DNA of 64,000 nt, from positions 1,054,001 to 1,118,000 of the forward strand of contig NZ_FIZW01000002.1 in NCBI RefSeq assembly GCF_900059565.1. The letters run 5' to 3'. Shown here piece by piece: positions 52,950 to 61,936 of the stretch. Position 1 is the first letter of the stretch, and the number at the start of each line of letters is the position of its first letter. Both the position numbers and the translations under genes were made by a program. Origin of the DNA: Murdochiella massiliensis (lineage in GTDB: Bacteria; Bacillota; Clostridia; Tissierellales; Peptoniphilaceae). The notes under the pieces were generated by a model, which worked only from the letters and a program-made list of their open reading frames with translations, was not told the DNA's origin and searched no databases.

Positions 52950-53882
52950 TTGAGTAAGATTATAACGGAAGAAATGCGATATCGTCAAAAAGTATGTGAA
53001 TACGCACTAAAACACAGCATGACAAAAGCAGCACGCAGGTATCACACCTACCGGCAATTTGTGTATCGCCAACTGGAGCGATATGACGGCACGGCCGGCA
53101 GTCTCGCTCTTCGTTCGCGAAAACCGAAAACAAGTCCCAACGCCCACAGGGAAGAAGAACTACGTCTGATACGTCGCATGCTAAGAAGAAACGGCGTGTA
53201 TGGTCTGGCGGAAGTGTATGTACGATGTCGTTCTAAGGGATACAGCCGATGTTTTGAAAGTATGTGTCGTCAAATACGTAAAAAAGGCTATAGAAAGCCA
53301 CAGGTTCGTCGTAAGAGCTATACACGCTATGAAGGACTGGAGGGGAAGTTTCCGGGAGATAAAGTATAAATCGACATCAAATATGTTCCGCAGGAATGCA
53401 TCCGCTTTCCAAGCTATGGATTACGCTACTATCAGATAACAGCAATTGATGAATTCAGTCGAAAGCGAGTTCTAAAAATTGTTGAGGAGAAATCGACCTA
53501 TGAGACAACAAAATTTTTAGATGATTTAGAAGAAAGCATAGGATTTCCCATTCATACCATTCCGGTGGACAATGGTTGCGAATTTGTGAATGACGAGGAT
53601 CGCACCAACCGGGAAAGTCGATTTGAACGGGCGGTAAAGAAGAAAGGATGGGCACTGCGAAGGACAAGGCCCTATTCGCCGTGGCAAAACGGGAGAGTGG
53701 AACGAAGTCATCGAGAGGATGGGAAAATTCTGTATAGTCGACGTGTTTTCACAAGAAAAAAAGATCTTGTGAAGCAGGTAAAAAAGCATGAGCGATGTTA
53801 CAATACAACAGCGAAATACGTTCTGCATTTCAAAAGCCCGGAACAGATGGTGCGGGAGTATTTTGAAACCTCCGTCGCTTAG
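52950..53882 (+). pseudogene. IS481/IS3-like transposase with in-frame stop
   Basis: A 310-codon transposase starting at TTG 52950 behind AAAGGAG. The N-terminal HTH (EYALKHSMTKAARRYHTYRQFVYRQLERYDG) is followed by the rve catalytic core: IDIKYVPQECI (first D), VDNGCEFVN (second D) and SPWQNGRVERSHREDG (E). The stop TAA at 53367-53369 falls in GDKV-stop-IDIKYVP, where related proteins have Gln, so one C-to-T change killed it. Confidence 0.8.
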
Positions 53883-53911
53883 GATACTGCTTATTCCGGG
53901 GGAAAAGGATA

Positions 53912-53986
53912 GGCACTTCCTTTCTCCAGGTCAAGGGACGCTCCCTCTGGTCGCTCTTCGCTCTTGACAAGTCGAAAGGAAGTGCC
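53912..53986 (+). repeat. Imperfect hairpin inside the IS, after the transposase
   Basis: A 13-bp perfect stem GGCACTTCCTTTC (53912-53924) with its complement (53974-53986), and an inner TCAAG/CTTGA pair. It may limit transcription into or out of the IS. Confidence 0.5.
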
Positions 53987-54071
53987 TGTGAAAGAACCGC
54001 CGGAAAAAGGATAACTGTGTCAGATACATCTTAGCGGAATGTGTAACATATGTCTTGACAGTTAAGATGCA

Positions 54072-54191
54072 GAGCACGAAAACAGCAAGGTGACTATGGA
54101 CATCTACGCCAAGGTTAAGTATAACAAGTCCTGGGAGCTGGCCACGGTAGTGAATTCAGCCTTCCAAACGAATCAAAATATCGCACAATAA
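54072..54191 (+). pseudogene. Tyrosine integrase, C-terminal fragment
   Basis: Forty codons reading HENSKVTMDIYAKVKYNK and so on to TAA. The G/E-HEN-x-x-x-TMDIYAKV pattern is the end of a tyrosine recombinase, with Tyr as the nucleophile. The rest of the gene was lost, cut by the IS to its left. In integrative elements of this type int lies at the end, so this marks the right border of the old element. Confidence 0.75.
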
Positions 54192-54290
54192 GTGAGTTTT
54201 TCGATGGGTTAACTCGTAGGGGAAAACGGCAAGTCGGTGCTTGAAAAGCCTTGAAAATATAGGGAAAAAGGCAAAAATATTGCTTGAATA

Positions 54291-54323
54291 CGGAAGGAGT
54301 CGGTGTTTGATCGACTCCTTCCG
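54291..54323. terminator. Hairpin between integrase fragment and fchA
   Basis: A 12-bp perfect stem CGGAAGGAGTCG with CGACTCCTTCCG around a 9-base loop. No good T-run follows on either strand. It may end the fhs-fchA transcript on the minus strand. Confidence 0.5.
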
Positions 54324-54391
54324 GCGAGAACATCACGGGATTCGGATTCTCTTTACCGATCCGTTTCTCGATTCATACATAGCGGGAAGGT

Positions 54392-55018
54392 TTATTCCAG
54401 CGCCGCTTCCACTTTTTCAATGCAAGCAGCAATCTTCGCATCCAATTCCTTTAAGGCTTCGTCCATCTTGCGACGGGTTTCGGCAACGTAGGCTTCGTCC
54501 TTGATGGAGCCAAGATTAATTTTGACGTTGTAGAACGCGACGATGACGGCGGAGCGCAGGCAATGCAGACCGGCACCGACATCCGTGATAGCGCTCTGGT
54601 TGCCGCGAAGAATGAGCGGCTCTGCGTATTTGAGCAATTCCATGGCTTTCATGCCCGTGGAAAGCGGAACGTTCGCTGCGTTCTTATATTCCTTCTGAAT
54701 CGTTTCTTTGCGGATGGCTTTTTCTTCATCCGTTTCCTTCGGCAGTTTGAATGCCGCGATAACGCCGTTGAAGGAATTTGCATCGTTATCGATGGCGTCG
54801 ATGAAGAATTTCTCGTATTCCTTCAGTTCCGGAATGTAGCCGGTCATTTCTTCTTTGGCATCTTCGTATTTTTTATTGCCCACCGTCAGGGAGCAGACCA
54901 TAGCAAACAGCGCTGCTGTTTGCGCCGCGCCGAGAGCGGCAACCGAGCCGCCGCCGGGAGCGGGAGAATCCGAAGCCAATTCTTCAATAAAACCGGTTAC
55001 GGTTAAATCTTTTAACAT
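54392..55018 (-). CDS. fchA: Formiminotetrahydrofolate cyclodeaminase
   Basis: A 208-residue enzyme that closes 5-formiminotetrahydrofolate to 5,10-methenyltetrahydrofolate and releases ammonia. The motif SDSPAPGGGSVAALGAAQTAALFAMVCSLTVGNKKY is the family signature, and the C-terminus LKELDAKIAACIEKVEAAL is helical. AAAAGGAGAAAC sets the start. It follows fhs and ftcD on the same strand, so the formimino group of histidine is processed in one operon. Confidence 0.92.
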   Translation of the reverse strand: MLKDLTVTGFIEELASDSPAPGGGSVAALGAAQTAALFAMVCSLTVGNKKYEDAKEEMTGYIPELKEYEKFFIDAIDNDANSFNGVIAAFKLPKETDEEKAIRKETIQKEYKNAANVPLSTGMKAMELLKYAEPLILRGNQSAITDVGAGLHCLRSAVIVAFYNVKINLGSIKDEAYVAETRRKMDEALKELDAKIAACIEKVEAALE

Positions 55019-55144
55019 TGTTTCTCCTTTTCTCTTTTTCCTCCCTTGTGTCGTTTGCAAAAAGGGAGGATAGAATGCCTGCCCCCGTTTCTTTTGAGAC
55101 GATGGAAAATCGCTTAAACGGGGGCAAAGGCTAACTGCGGTGTC

Positions 55145-56821
55145 TTAGAACAGACCGACCATGTTACCCATTTCGTCAACATCCATGTGGTCGGCAGCCG
55201 GAACTTTGGGCAGACCCGGCATAACCATGATGTCGCCCGTTTCGCAGACGATGAAGCCTGCGCCGGCAGATACGCGCACATTCTGGACGGTGATTTCAAA
55301 TCCGCTCGGCGCACCGACCGCGTTTTTGTCATCCGAGAACGAGAATTGCGTTTTCGCCATGCAGATCGGCATTTTGTCGAGGCTGAGTTTTTCGAGCGTC
55401 TTGATTTGCTTCTTTGCTGCCGCTGTCAGCGTTACTTTTCCACCGCCATAGTAGTCTTTAACGATGGTATCCAGCTTTTCCGGAATAGAAGCTTCCACAT
55501 CATAGAGGTAATGGAAGTTATTTTCCTGATCTGCAGCTTTAACGACTTTTTCGGCCAGATCGGTCATGCCGTCGCCACCCTTTGCCCAGCCGTCGGACAG
55601 AGAAAGTTCAACGCCGTATTCCGCACACAGCTCCGTCAACGCCTTAATTTCGGCATCCGTATCGAAGATGAAGCGGTTGAGCGCGACCACCGTCGGCAGA
55701 CCGAAGCCCTTCATATTCTTGATGTGGCGACCGAGGTTCGCAAAGCCGGCCTTAACCGCCTCTACGTTTTCGCCTTTCAAATCTTTCTTATCGACTCCGC
55801 CGTGCATCTTGAGCGCCTTGATCGTAGCGACGATGACGACTGCGTCCGGCTTAAGACCGCCGAGACGGCATTTGATGTCGAAGAATTTTTCCGCACCGAG
55901 GTCGGCACCGAAGCCTGCCTCCGTGACAAGGTAATCGGCCATTTTCAAGCCCAGCTTCGTCGCGATGAGGGAGTTGCAGCCGTGGGCGATGTTCGCAAAC
56001 GGACCGCCGTGGATGAGCGCCGGCGTATGTTCCAGCGTCTGAACGAGGTTCGGCTTGATGGCGTCCGCCAAAAGCATGGCCATTGCGCCCTGTGCATTGA
56101 GATCGCCTGCAGTAACCGGTGCACCTTCCTTATTATAGGCGACGATCATGCGTGCCAGGCGCGCCTTCAAATCTTCCAGACCGGAAGCAAGGCACAGTGC
56201 AGCCATAACTTCGGAAGCCACAGTGATCATAAAGTGATCTTCACGGGGAACACCGGCTGCTTTGCCGCCAAGTCCGATCACGACGTTACGCAGCGAGCGG
56301 TCATTCATATCCAGAACGCGCTTCCAGACGATGCGACGTTCGTCGATGTTTAAGGCGTTGCCTTGTTGCAGATGGTTGTCAATGAGTGCGGACAGAAGGT
56401 TGTTCGCCGCCGTCATGGCGTGCAGGTCGCCCGTAAAGTGAAGGTTGATGTCTTCCATCGGAACCACCTGCGCATAGCCGCCGCCGGCTGCACCACCCTT
56501 GACACCGAATACCGGGCCGAGGGAGGGTTCACGAAGAGCAACAACGGAATTCTTACCGATTTTGTTCAGACCCATCGTCAAGCCGATGGAGCAGGTGGAT
56601 TTTCCTTCTCCTGCGGGAGTCGGCGTGATGGCCGTGACCAAGATCAGCTTTCCGTCTTTTTTGTTGGAAAAACGCTGAATCGCGTCATGCGAAATCTTCG
56701 CTTTATATTTTCCGTACAGCTCCAGATCGTCTTCTTCCAAACCTACCTTTTTGGCGATGTCTACGATCGGGAGCATCTCTACAGAATTGGCAATTTCAAT
56801 ATCGGTTTTTACTTCTGCCAT
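55145..56821 (-). CDS. fhs: Formate-tetrahydrofolate ligase
   Basis: A 558-residue enzyme joining formate and tetrahydrofolate with ATP; here it more likely runs backwards to make ATP from the one-carbon unit of histidine. [17 protein letters not shown] (65-81) is the P-loop; [23 protein letters not shown] and [25 protein letters not shown] are family blocks, and the length is normal. It lies 4 bases after ftcD and 126 bases before fchA. Confidence 0.96.
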   Translation of the reverse strand: MAEVKTDIEIANSVEMLPIVDIAKKVGLEEDDLELYGKYKAKISHDAIQRFSNKKDGKLILVTAITPTPAGEGKSTCSIGLTMGLNKIGKNSVVALREPSLGPVFGVKGGAAGGGYAQVVPMEDINLHFTGDLHAMTAANNLLSALIDNHLQQGNALNIDERRIVWKRVLDMNDRSLRNVVIGLGGKAAGVPREDHFMITVASEVMAALCLASGLEDLKARLARMIVAYNKEGAPVTAGDLNAQGAMAMLLADAIKPNLVQTLEHTPALIHGGPFANIAHGCNSLIATKLGLKMADYLVTEAGFGADLGAEKFFDIKCRLGGLKPDAVVIVATIKALKMHGGVDKKDLKGENVEAVKAGFANLGRHIKNMKGFGLPTVVALNRFIFDTDAEIKALTELCAEYGVELSLSDGWAKGGDGMTDLAEKVVKAADQENNFHYLYDVEASIPEKLDTIVKDYYGGGKVTLTAAAKKQIKTLEKLSLDKMPICMAKTQFSFSDDKNAVGAPSGFEITVQNVRVSAGAGFIVCETGDIMVMPGLPKVPAADHMDVDEMGNMVGLF

Positions 56822-56824
56822 GAT

Positions 56825-57718
56825 TTACTCCTCAATTAACAGGGTTTCAATGATCTGATCGGCGCGGAAATTCTCAATTTGCATATAGTATGCGGCGGAA
56901 TCCACCAACGCTTGCAGCGGAACCATGCCGATGACTTCGGTGCCGTAGACGCTGACGCCGTAGCGAGCGGCTTCCGATTTGATCATTTCGATGGCTTGAT
57001 AGATCGCCGTCTTCTCGTAATTGACCAGGTTCATCGAAACCTGCGTCTGATGGCGTTCTTCCAGGGGAAGACCGATCGCCTTGACGAAGCGCAGACCGCC
57101 GCCGATGTGGCGAACTTTTTTCGCGATGGCTTCGGCAATTTCGACCTTGTCGGTGTTGAGGTTGACGTTGAAAGCAACAAGATGGAAACGGGCACCAACA
57201 GCCGTTGCGCCGCTCTTCTCGTTCATTTCACGCGGACCGAAATCCGGTTCCCAACCATCTTCTTTGATTTTCTCGAAGAAGCCTTCGTACTGACCCTTAC
57301 GGACTTTGGCCAAGTTCTTGCGTTCCGGTTTTGTTGCCGCATCTTCATACAGATAAACAGGAATACCCAGTTCGCCGATGGCTTTGCCGACTTCTTTAGC
57401 GTATTCGACGCATTCTTCGGTGGTGCATTCCGTAATAGGAATGAAAGGAACAACGTCGACAGCGCCCATGCGAGGATGGCCGCCGCTGTGCTTGGTCATG
57501 TCGATGACTTCTTTTGCCACTTTAACGGATTCAATTACCGCTTTGATGACGGCTTCCGGATCACCAATCACTTCAACGACGGTACGGTTGTGGTCTTTGT
57601 CCGGCTGATAATCAACTAATTTCAGCCCTTCTTTTGCACGGAAGCAATCGGCAATTTTTTCGACTTTTTCGAGGTCGCGTCCTTCAGAGTAGTTCGGGAT
57701 ACACATTACACGTTTCAT
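56825..57718 (-). CDS. ftcD: Glutamate formimidoyltransferase
   Basis: A 297-residue enzyme moving the formimino group from formiminoglutamate to tetrahydrofolate, freeing glutamate. CIPNYSEGRDLEKVEKI, GHPRMGAVDVVPFIPI and FHLVAFNVNLNT are family signatures. Only the transferase half is present; the cyclodeaminase half is the separate fchA gene. GAAGGAGGAAAC sets start 57718. It is the first gene of the ftcD-fhs-fchA operon. Confidence 0.94.
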   Translation of the reverse strand: MKRVMCIPNYSEGRDLEKVEKIADCFRAKEGLKLVDYQPDKDHNRTVVEVIGDPEAVIKAVIESVKVAKEVIDMTKHSGGHPRMGAVDVVPFIPITECTTEECVEYAKEVGKAIGELGIPVYLYEDAATKPERKNLAKVRKGQYEGFFEKIKEDGWEPDFGPREMNEKSGATAVGARFHLVAFNVNLNTDKVEIAEAIAKKVRHIGGGLRFVKAIGLPLEERHQTQVSMNLVNYEKTAIYQAIEMIKSEAARYGVSVYGTEVIGMVPLQALVDSAAYYMQIENFRADQIIETLLIEE

Positions 57719-58080
57719 TGTCTTGTTTCCTCCTTCATCAATGTTCATTGCAACAGATCAGATCAGGGCAGGAATTATTCCTGCAGAGGGGACCGCCCAT
57801 GCCTTATTTGACGATCCTTTGACGGATTATAATCGGGTAGTAGCGACGATGAAAGCGATTTTGCTTCTTCGTCCATTCATCCGACGTTGGCATCATGATA
57901 AGCGAACAGAATCTATGAAACGTCAAATCAAAGGTGGTATTTCGACGTTTGCGATTTTATTTTTCTTTTTCTGTTTTTTTTTGGACTAAGTCATTGTGAT
58001 ATTTCTGTCCTTTTGCGAAGCAATTTGTCGCAAAGAGGACGCATAAACTTAAAGGTGGACAGGATTTTGGAAATTGTGCG
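57719..58080. other. Intergenic control region before ftcD
   Basis: No supportable gene in 362 bases (a plus-strand 88-codon frame has no ribosome site and no family). It holds the palindrome at 57768-57784. A minus-strand TATAAT (57825-57831 region) lies further upstream, with no clear -35. Confidence 0.45.
57768..57784 (-). promoter_or_regulatory. Perfect palindrome upstream of ftcD
   Basis: GCAGGAAT-T-ATTCCTGC, 50 bases before the ftcD start. A likely repressor or activator site. Confidence 0.5.
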
Positions 58081-59349
58081 TCAAGCGCGCACGATTTGCC
58101 GATCTTTTACAATGCATTTGCCATTCTTATACACTTCTGCGGCATGATTGGTCGCGAAGTAGTAGAGCAAATAATCTAGGTTCGGAACGGCAAAGACAGT
58201 AAGGTCCGCATTTTTACCCTTATCCAGTGAACCCACTGTCTTCTCACGGTGGACGGAATACGCCGCATTGATGGTTACCGCATTGTAGACTTCCGTCGGC
58301 GTCATGCGAAGATAGAGGCAACCGAGTTGCATGACAAACTGCAGGTTAGCCATTGGGCAGGATCCGGGGTTGGAATCGGTCGTGATGGTGATGGCCATAC
58401 CGGCATCCATCATTTTGCGCGCCGGGGCATAGGTATCTTCCATGAGGGAGAATGTCGTTGCCGGCAATAGATTACCGATCACGTGTGCATCGGCCAGCTT
58501 TTGAATATCCTCGTCGGTAATCACCATGAGATGTTCCGCACTGGTGGCACCAAGCTCTGCCGCAACCGTTGATCCGCCAATAGATTCAATTTCGTCCGCG
58601 TGGATGCGCAGGGCGAAGCCTTCCTTTTTGGCCGCTTCTAAAAGGCGCTTCGATTGTTCCGCAGTATACACGCCGGCATCGCAGAAGACGTCAACGAATT
58701 CGGCGAGGTTTTCTTCTTTGACCTTCGGCAGCATCGTAATGATGTCATCGATCAGCGGATCCGGATTTTCCTTGTATTCGGGGGGAATAACGTGCGCGGC
58801 CATAAAGGTGGAAACCAAATCGACCGGTAAATCTTCATTGAGCTTTTTGACGACTTCCAACTGGCGTTTTTCCGTTTCCCAATTCAGACCATAGCCGCTT
58901 TTCGCTTCGACTGTCGTCACGCCATGAATCATCATCTGCTCCAACAGGTCTTTGGATTTGTCATACAAGGTTTCAAAGGACGATTCGCGTGTCGCTTTTA
59001 AGGTGGACAGAATACCGCCACCCTCCGCTAAAATATCGAGATAGCTCATGCCGTTGAGTTTCTTGGAAAACTCATGTTCACGGCTGCCTCCATAGACAAG
59101 ATGGGTATGGCAGTCGATCAGTCCCGGGGTGGCGACCATACCTCGGCGCTCTTCAATTTTGGTCTTTGGACCGATGAGTTCAGCGGGAACTTCGCCTTCT
59201 CCAATGGCCAGAATTTTATCGTCTTGAAAGGCGACGTATGCATCTTTCAGCACGGTCGCTTCATTCATTTCTTTTCCGCGCAGCGGGTGCCCCGGATCAT
59301 TCGGGACGAAGAGTTCGTTAAAATGGGTGAGAATTAAAGTTGCCGTCAT
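58081..59349 (-). CDS. hutI: Imidazolonepropionase
   Basis: A 422-residue metal-dependent hydrolase opening imidazolonepropionate to formiminoglutamate. [16 protein letters not shown] (metal His81, His83), [41 protein letters not shown] and [11 protein letters not shown] are all family blocks. The start at 59349 is set by AGAGGAGGAAC. It diverges from hutU. Confidence 0.96.
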   Translation of the reverse strand: MTATLILTHFNELFVPNDPGHPLRGKEMNEATVLKDAYVAFQDDKILAIGEGEVPAELIGPKTKIEERRGMVATPGLIDCHTHLVYGGSREHEFSKKLNGMSYLDILAEGGGILSTLKATRESSFETLYDKSKDLLEQMMIHGVTTVEAKSGYGLNWETEKRQLEVVKKLNEDLPVDLVSTFMAAHVIPPEYKENPDPLIDDIITMLPKVKEENLAEFVDVFCDAGVYTAEQSKRLLEAAKKEGFALRIHADEIESIGGSTVAAELGATSAEHLMVITDEDIQKLADAHVIGNLLPATTFSLMEDTYAPARKMMDAGMAITITTDSNPGSCPMANLQFVMQLGCLYLRMTPTEVYNAVTINAAYSVHREKTVGSLDKGKNADLTVFAVPNLDYLLYYFATNHAAEVYKNGKCIVKDRQIVRA

Positions 59350-59685
59350 AGTTCCTCCTCTATAAATATGGTTCACGACAGACATGGATATTCGGATACG
59401 GTGAAAAGATGCATGGGAAAACGAGGACGCCGTTTTCCCGATTTCCATCATGTAGGATGGAACATTCACTTATTTTTCCTATACCCATTCTATTCTTTTC
59501 CAGTTTGTCTATTAGACGTCAAAAGGGCGACGACTTTGTTATTGCAAGACTTACGGGATAAAAATAGACGCAAGGAGAAAAAACGGTTTTTTCATAGACT
59601 GTATAAAGACGAGCCTTGAATAGGATAACCATATCGTCAAATGAAAACCATTTCGCAGGATGGTAGGGTATTGAAGGAGGAAAAC
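59350..59685. promoter_or_regulatory. Divergent control region between hutI and hutU
   Basis: A 336-base gap without a supportable gene. It contains a perfect inverted repeat GGGAAAACG (59415-59423), 7 bases, CGTTTTCCC (59431-59439), 66 bases from the hutI start. It may be an operator for one or both genes. No strong promoter boxes were recognised. Confidence 0.5.
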
Positions 59686-61707
59686 ATGTTAGAAAACAAA
59701 CAGATTCAGGAGGCCATGACCATTCGTTTGGAAATGGATGAGCTGCCTGAGATGCCGAAGTTTCAAGAAGGCATTCGGCGTGCACCGGATCGCGGCTTCC
59801 GTCTGACCCAGTCGCAAACTGAAGTAGCGTTGAAAAATGCGCTGCGCTACATCCCGGAGAAATTCCATGAGCAATTGATTCCGGAATTCCTGGAAGAATT
59901 AAAGACGCGCGGCCGTATCTATGGTTATCGCTTCCGTCCGGAAGGCCGCATCTATGGAAAGCCGATCGACGAATATGAAGGAAAATGCCTCGATGGCAAA
60001 GCCTTCCAGGTCATGATCGACAATAACTTGGACTTTGATGTTGCTCTCTATCCGTATGAATTGGTTACTTACGGCGAAACCGGATCCGTCTGCCACGACT
60101 GGATGCAGTATCGCTTGATCAAGAAATATCTGGAAAACTTGACGGATGAAACGACGCTGGTCATGGAATCCGGTCATCCGCTTGGCCTCTTCAAATCCCG
60201 TAAAAATTCTCCACGTGTAATCATCACCAACGGCCTTCTGATTGGTGAATACGACAACCATGAAGATTGGGAAATCGCGGAAGAAATGGGTGTCACCAAC
60301 TACGGCCAGATGACGGCCGGCGGCTGGATGTACATCGGACCTCAGGGCATCGTTCACGGTACCTTCAACACGATCCTGAACGCAGGCCGTTTGAAACTGG
60401 GTCTGAGCGCAGAAGATGATCTGTCCGGCAAATTGTTTGTCACGTCCGGTTTGGGCGGCATGAGCGGCGCACAGGGGAAAGCGGCCGAGATTGCGCATGC
60501 GGTCGGCATCGTCGCCGAAGTGGACATCAGCCGTATCGAGACGCGTCTGGAGCAAGGCTGGATTTCCAAGCTGGCGGAAACGCCGGAAGAAGCCGTCAAG
60601 CTGGCACAGGAATCCCTCGAAAAGAAGGAAGCCATGTCTATCGCCTATCACGGCAACATCGTTGATCTTCTTGAATACATGTACGAGAACAACGTACACA
60701 TCGACCTGCTTTCCGACCAGACTTCCTGCCACAATGTTTACGATGGCGGCTACTGCCCGGTTGGCATCTCCTTTGAAGAGCGCACCCGCATGCTCGCCGA
60801 AGACCATGACGGCTTCATCAAACTGGTAGACAAAACGCTGGCACGTCACTTCGCCATCATCAAAAAGCTCACCGAAAAGGGAACGTACTTCTTCGATTAC
60901 GGTAACTCATTCATGAAGGCGATTTATGACTCCGGTGTCAAAGAAATTTCCAAGAACGGTGTTGATGATAAGGAAGGCTTCATCTGGCCGAGCTACGTCG
61001 AAGACATCATGGGTCCGTTGCTGTTTGACTACGGCTATGGTCCGTTCCGCTGGGTATGCCTCTCCGGAAAACATGAAGATTTGGTCGCCACCGACCATGC
61101 CGCGATGGATGCGATTGATCCCAACCGTCGTTACCAGGATCGCGACAACTATAACTGGATTCGCGACGCAGAGGAGAACAAACTGGTCGTCGGTACCGAA
61201 GCTCGCATTCTTTACCAGGATGAAGAAGGCCGCGTGAACATCGCTTTGGCATTCAACAAGCTGGTACGCGAAGGAAAAATCGGCCCCGTAATGATCGGCC
61301 GTGATCATCATGACGTATCCGGTACGGATTCTCCGTTCCGCGAAACATCCAATATTTATGATGGCTCCAAAGTATGCGCCGATATGGCGATTCAGACCTA
61401 CGCCGGAAACGCGGCGCGCGGCATGAGCCTTATCGCTTTGCATAACGGCGGTGGCGTCGGCATCGGCAAGTCAATCAACGGCGGCTTCGGCCTCGTCCTG
61501 GATGGCTCTGAGCGTGTCGATGAGATCATTCGTCTCTCCCTTTCTTGGGATGTTATCGGTGGCGTTGCCCGCCGCAACTGGGCACGTAACGAGCATGCGA
61601 TGGAAGTTGCTGTGGCATTTAACAAGAAACATCCGGATGCGCACATCACCATTCCGTATCTTGCGGATGAGGAAAAAGTGAAGGCTGCGGTCGCAAAACT
61701 GTTCTAA
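59686..61707 (+). CDS. hutU: Urocanate hydratase
   Basis: A 673-residue NAD-dependent enzyme adding water to urocanate to give imidazolonepropionate. TGLGGMSGAQGKA-type (here SGLGGMSGAQGKAAEIAHAVG), YDGGYCPVGIS, DQTSCHNVYDGG and GRDHHDVSGTDSPFRET are conserved blocks. It is longer than the common bacterial form of about 555 residues and matches the longer version seen in Firmicutes and animals. GAAGGAGGAAAAC sets ATG 59686. Confidence 0.94.
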   Translation: MLENKQIQEAMTIRLEMDELPEMPKFQEGIRRAPDRGFRLTQSQTEVALKNALRYIPEKFHEQLIPEFLEELKTRGRIYGYRFRPEGRIYGKPIDEYEGKCLDGKAFQVMIDNNLDFDVALYPYELVTYGETGSVCHDWMQYRLIKKYLENLTDETTLVMESGHPLGLFKSRKNSPRVIITNGLLIGEYDNHEDWEIAEEMGVTNYGQMTAGGWMYIGPQGIVHGTFNTILNAGRLKLGLSAEDDLSGKLFVTSGLGGMSGAQGKAAEIAHAVGIVAEVDISRIETRLEQGWISKLAETPEEAVKLAQESLEKKEAMSIAYHGNIVDLLEYMYENNVHIDLLSDQTSCHNVYDGGYCPVGISFEERTRMLAEDHDGFIKLVDKTLARHFAIIKKLTEKGTYFFDYGNSFMKAIYDSGVKEISKNGVDDKEGFIWPSYVEDIMGPLLFDYGYGPFRWVCLSGKHEDLVATDHAAMDAIDPNRRYQDRDNYNWIRDAEENKLVVGTEARILYQDEEGRVNIALAFNKLVREGKIGPVMIGRDHHDVSGTDSPFRETSNIYDGSKVCADMAIQTYAGNAARGMSLIALHNGGGVGIGKSINGGFGLVLDGSERVDEIIRLSLSWDVIGGVARRNWARNEHAMEVAVAFNKKHPDAHITIPYLADEEKVKAAVAKLF

Positions 61708-61744
61708 GTGTCATAGTTTTTGCCATAGCTTTCTTATTTCACGA

Positions 61745-61936
61745 TATAATGTTTCATGTTAAGGATTGAAATTGAATAAGTGGGTCAGTGACCGCCGCTT
61801 CGCAGGTGCGAAACGGACTCCGCCGCCGAAAGGCGGCGGAGGGGCGCTGCCTCAACAATGGAAATCGTGAAAGTGAGTGGAAAACGTTCACCAAACGATT
61901 TCGAAAACCCCTATGGGGAGAAAGAAAGGAGTGCTT
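61745..61936 (+). ncRNA. Structured 5' leader of nhaC (candidate riboswitch)
   Basis: The 229-base gap before nhaC holds stacked structures: GGGTCAGTGACC-rich 5' part, a perfect 10-bp stem CTCCGCCGCC-GAAA-GGCGGCGGAG (61818-61841) with a GNRA loop, a second stem GAAATCGT (61861-61868) with ACGATTTC (61895-61902), and CCCC-TAT-GGGG (61908-61918) just before the ribosome site. The pattern is like a riboswitch controlling translation. Na+-sensing RNAs upstream of antiporters are known, but I did not match a consensus. Confidence 0.5.

Larger units (their letters stand above)
52861..54056. mobile_element. IS481/IS3-like insertion sequence
   Basis: About 1196 bases between inverted repeats: left AAGACATATGTGACACTTTC (52861-52880); the right end on the other strand (54037-54056) is the same in 18 of 20 bases. 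One broken transposase lies inside. No target duplication is visible. Confidence 0.75.

Noticed and set aside
55187..56353. A 388-codon plus-strand open frame opposite fhs
   Set aside because: It is a shadow of the fhs codon pattern on the other strand; it has no ribosome site and no family features, while fhs is certain.
57723..57989. An 88-codon plus-strand frame between ftcD and hutI
   Set aside because: No ribosome site, low-complexity Phe-rich end and no family; it overlaps the ftcD control region.
59899..60849. A 316-codon minus-strand open frame opposite hutU
   Set aside because: It lies fully inside hutU in the opposite sense and shows no protein family; the hutU call is secure.
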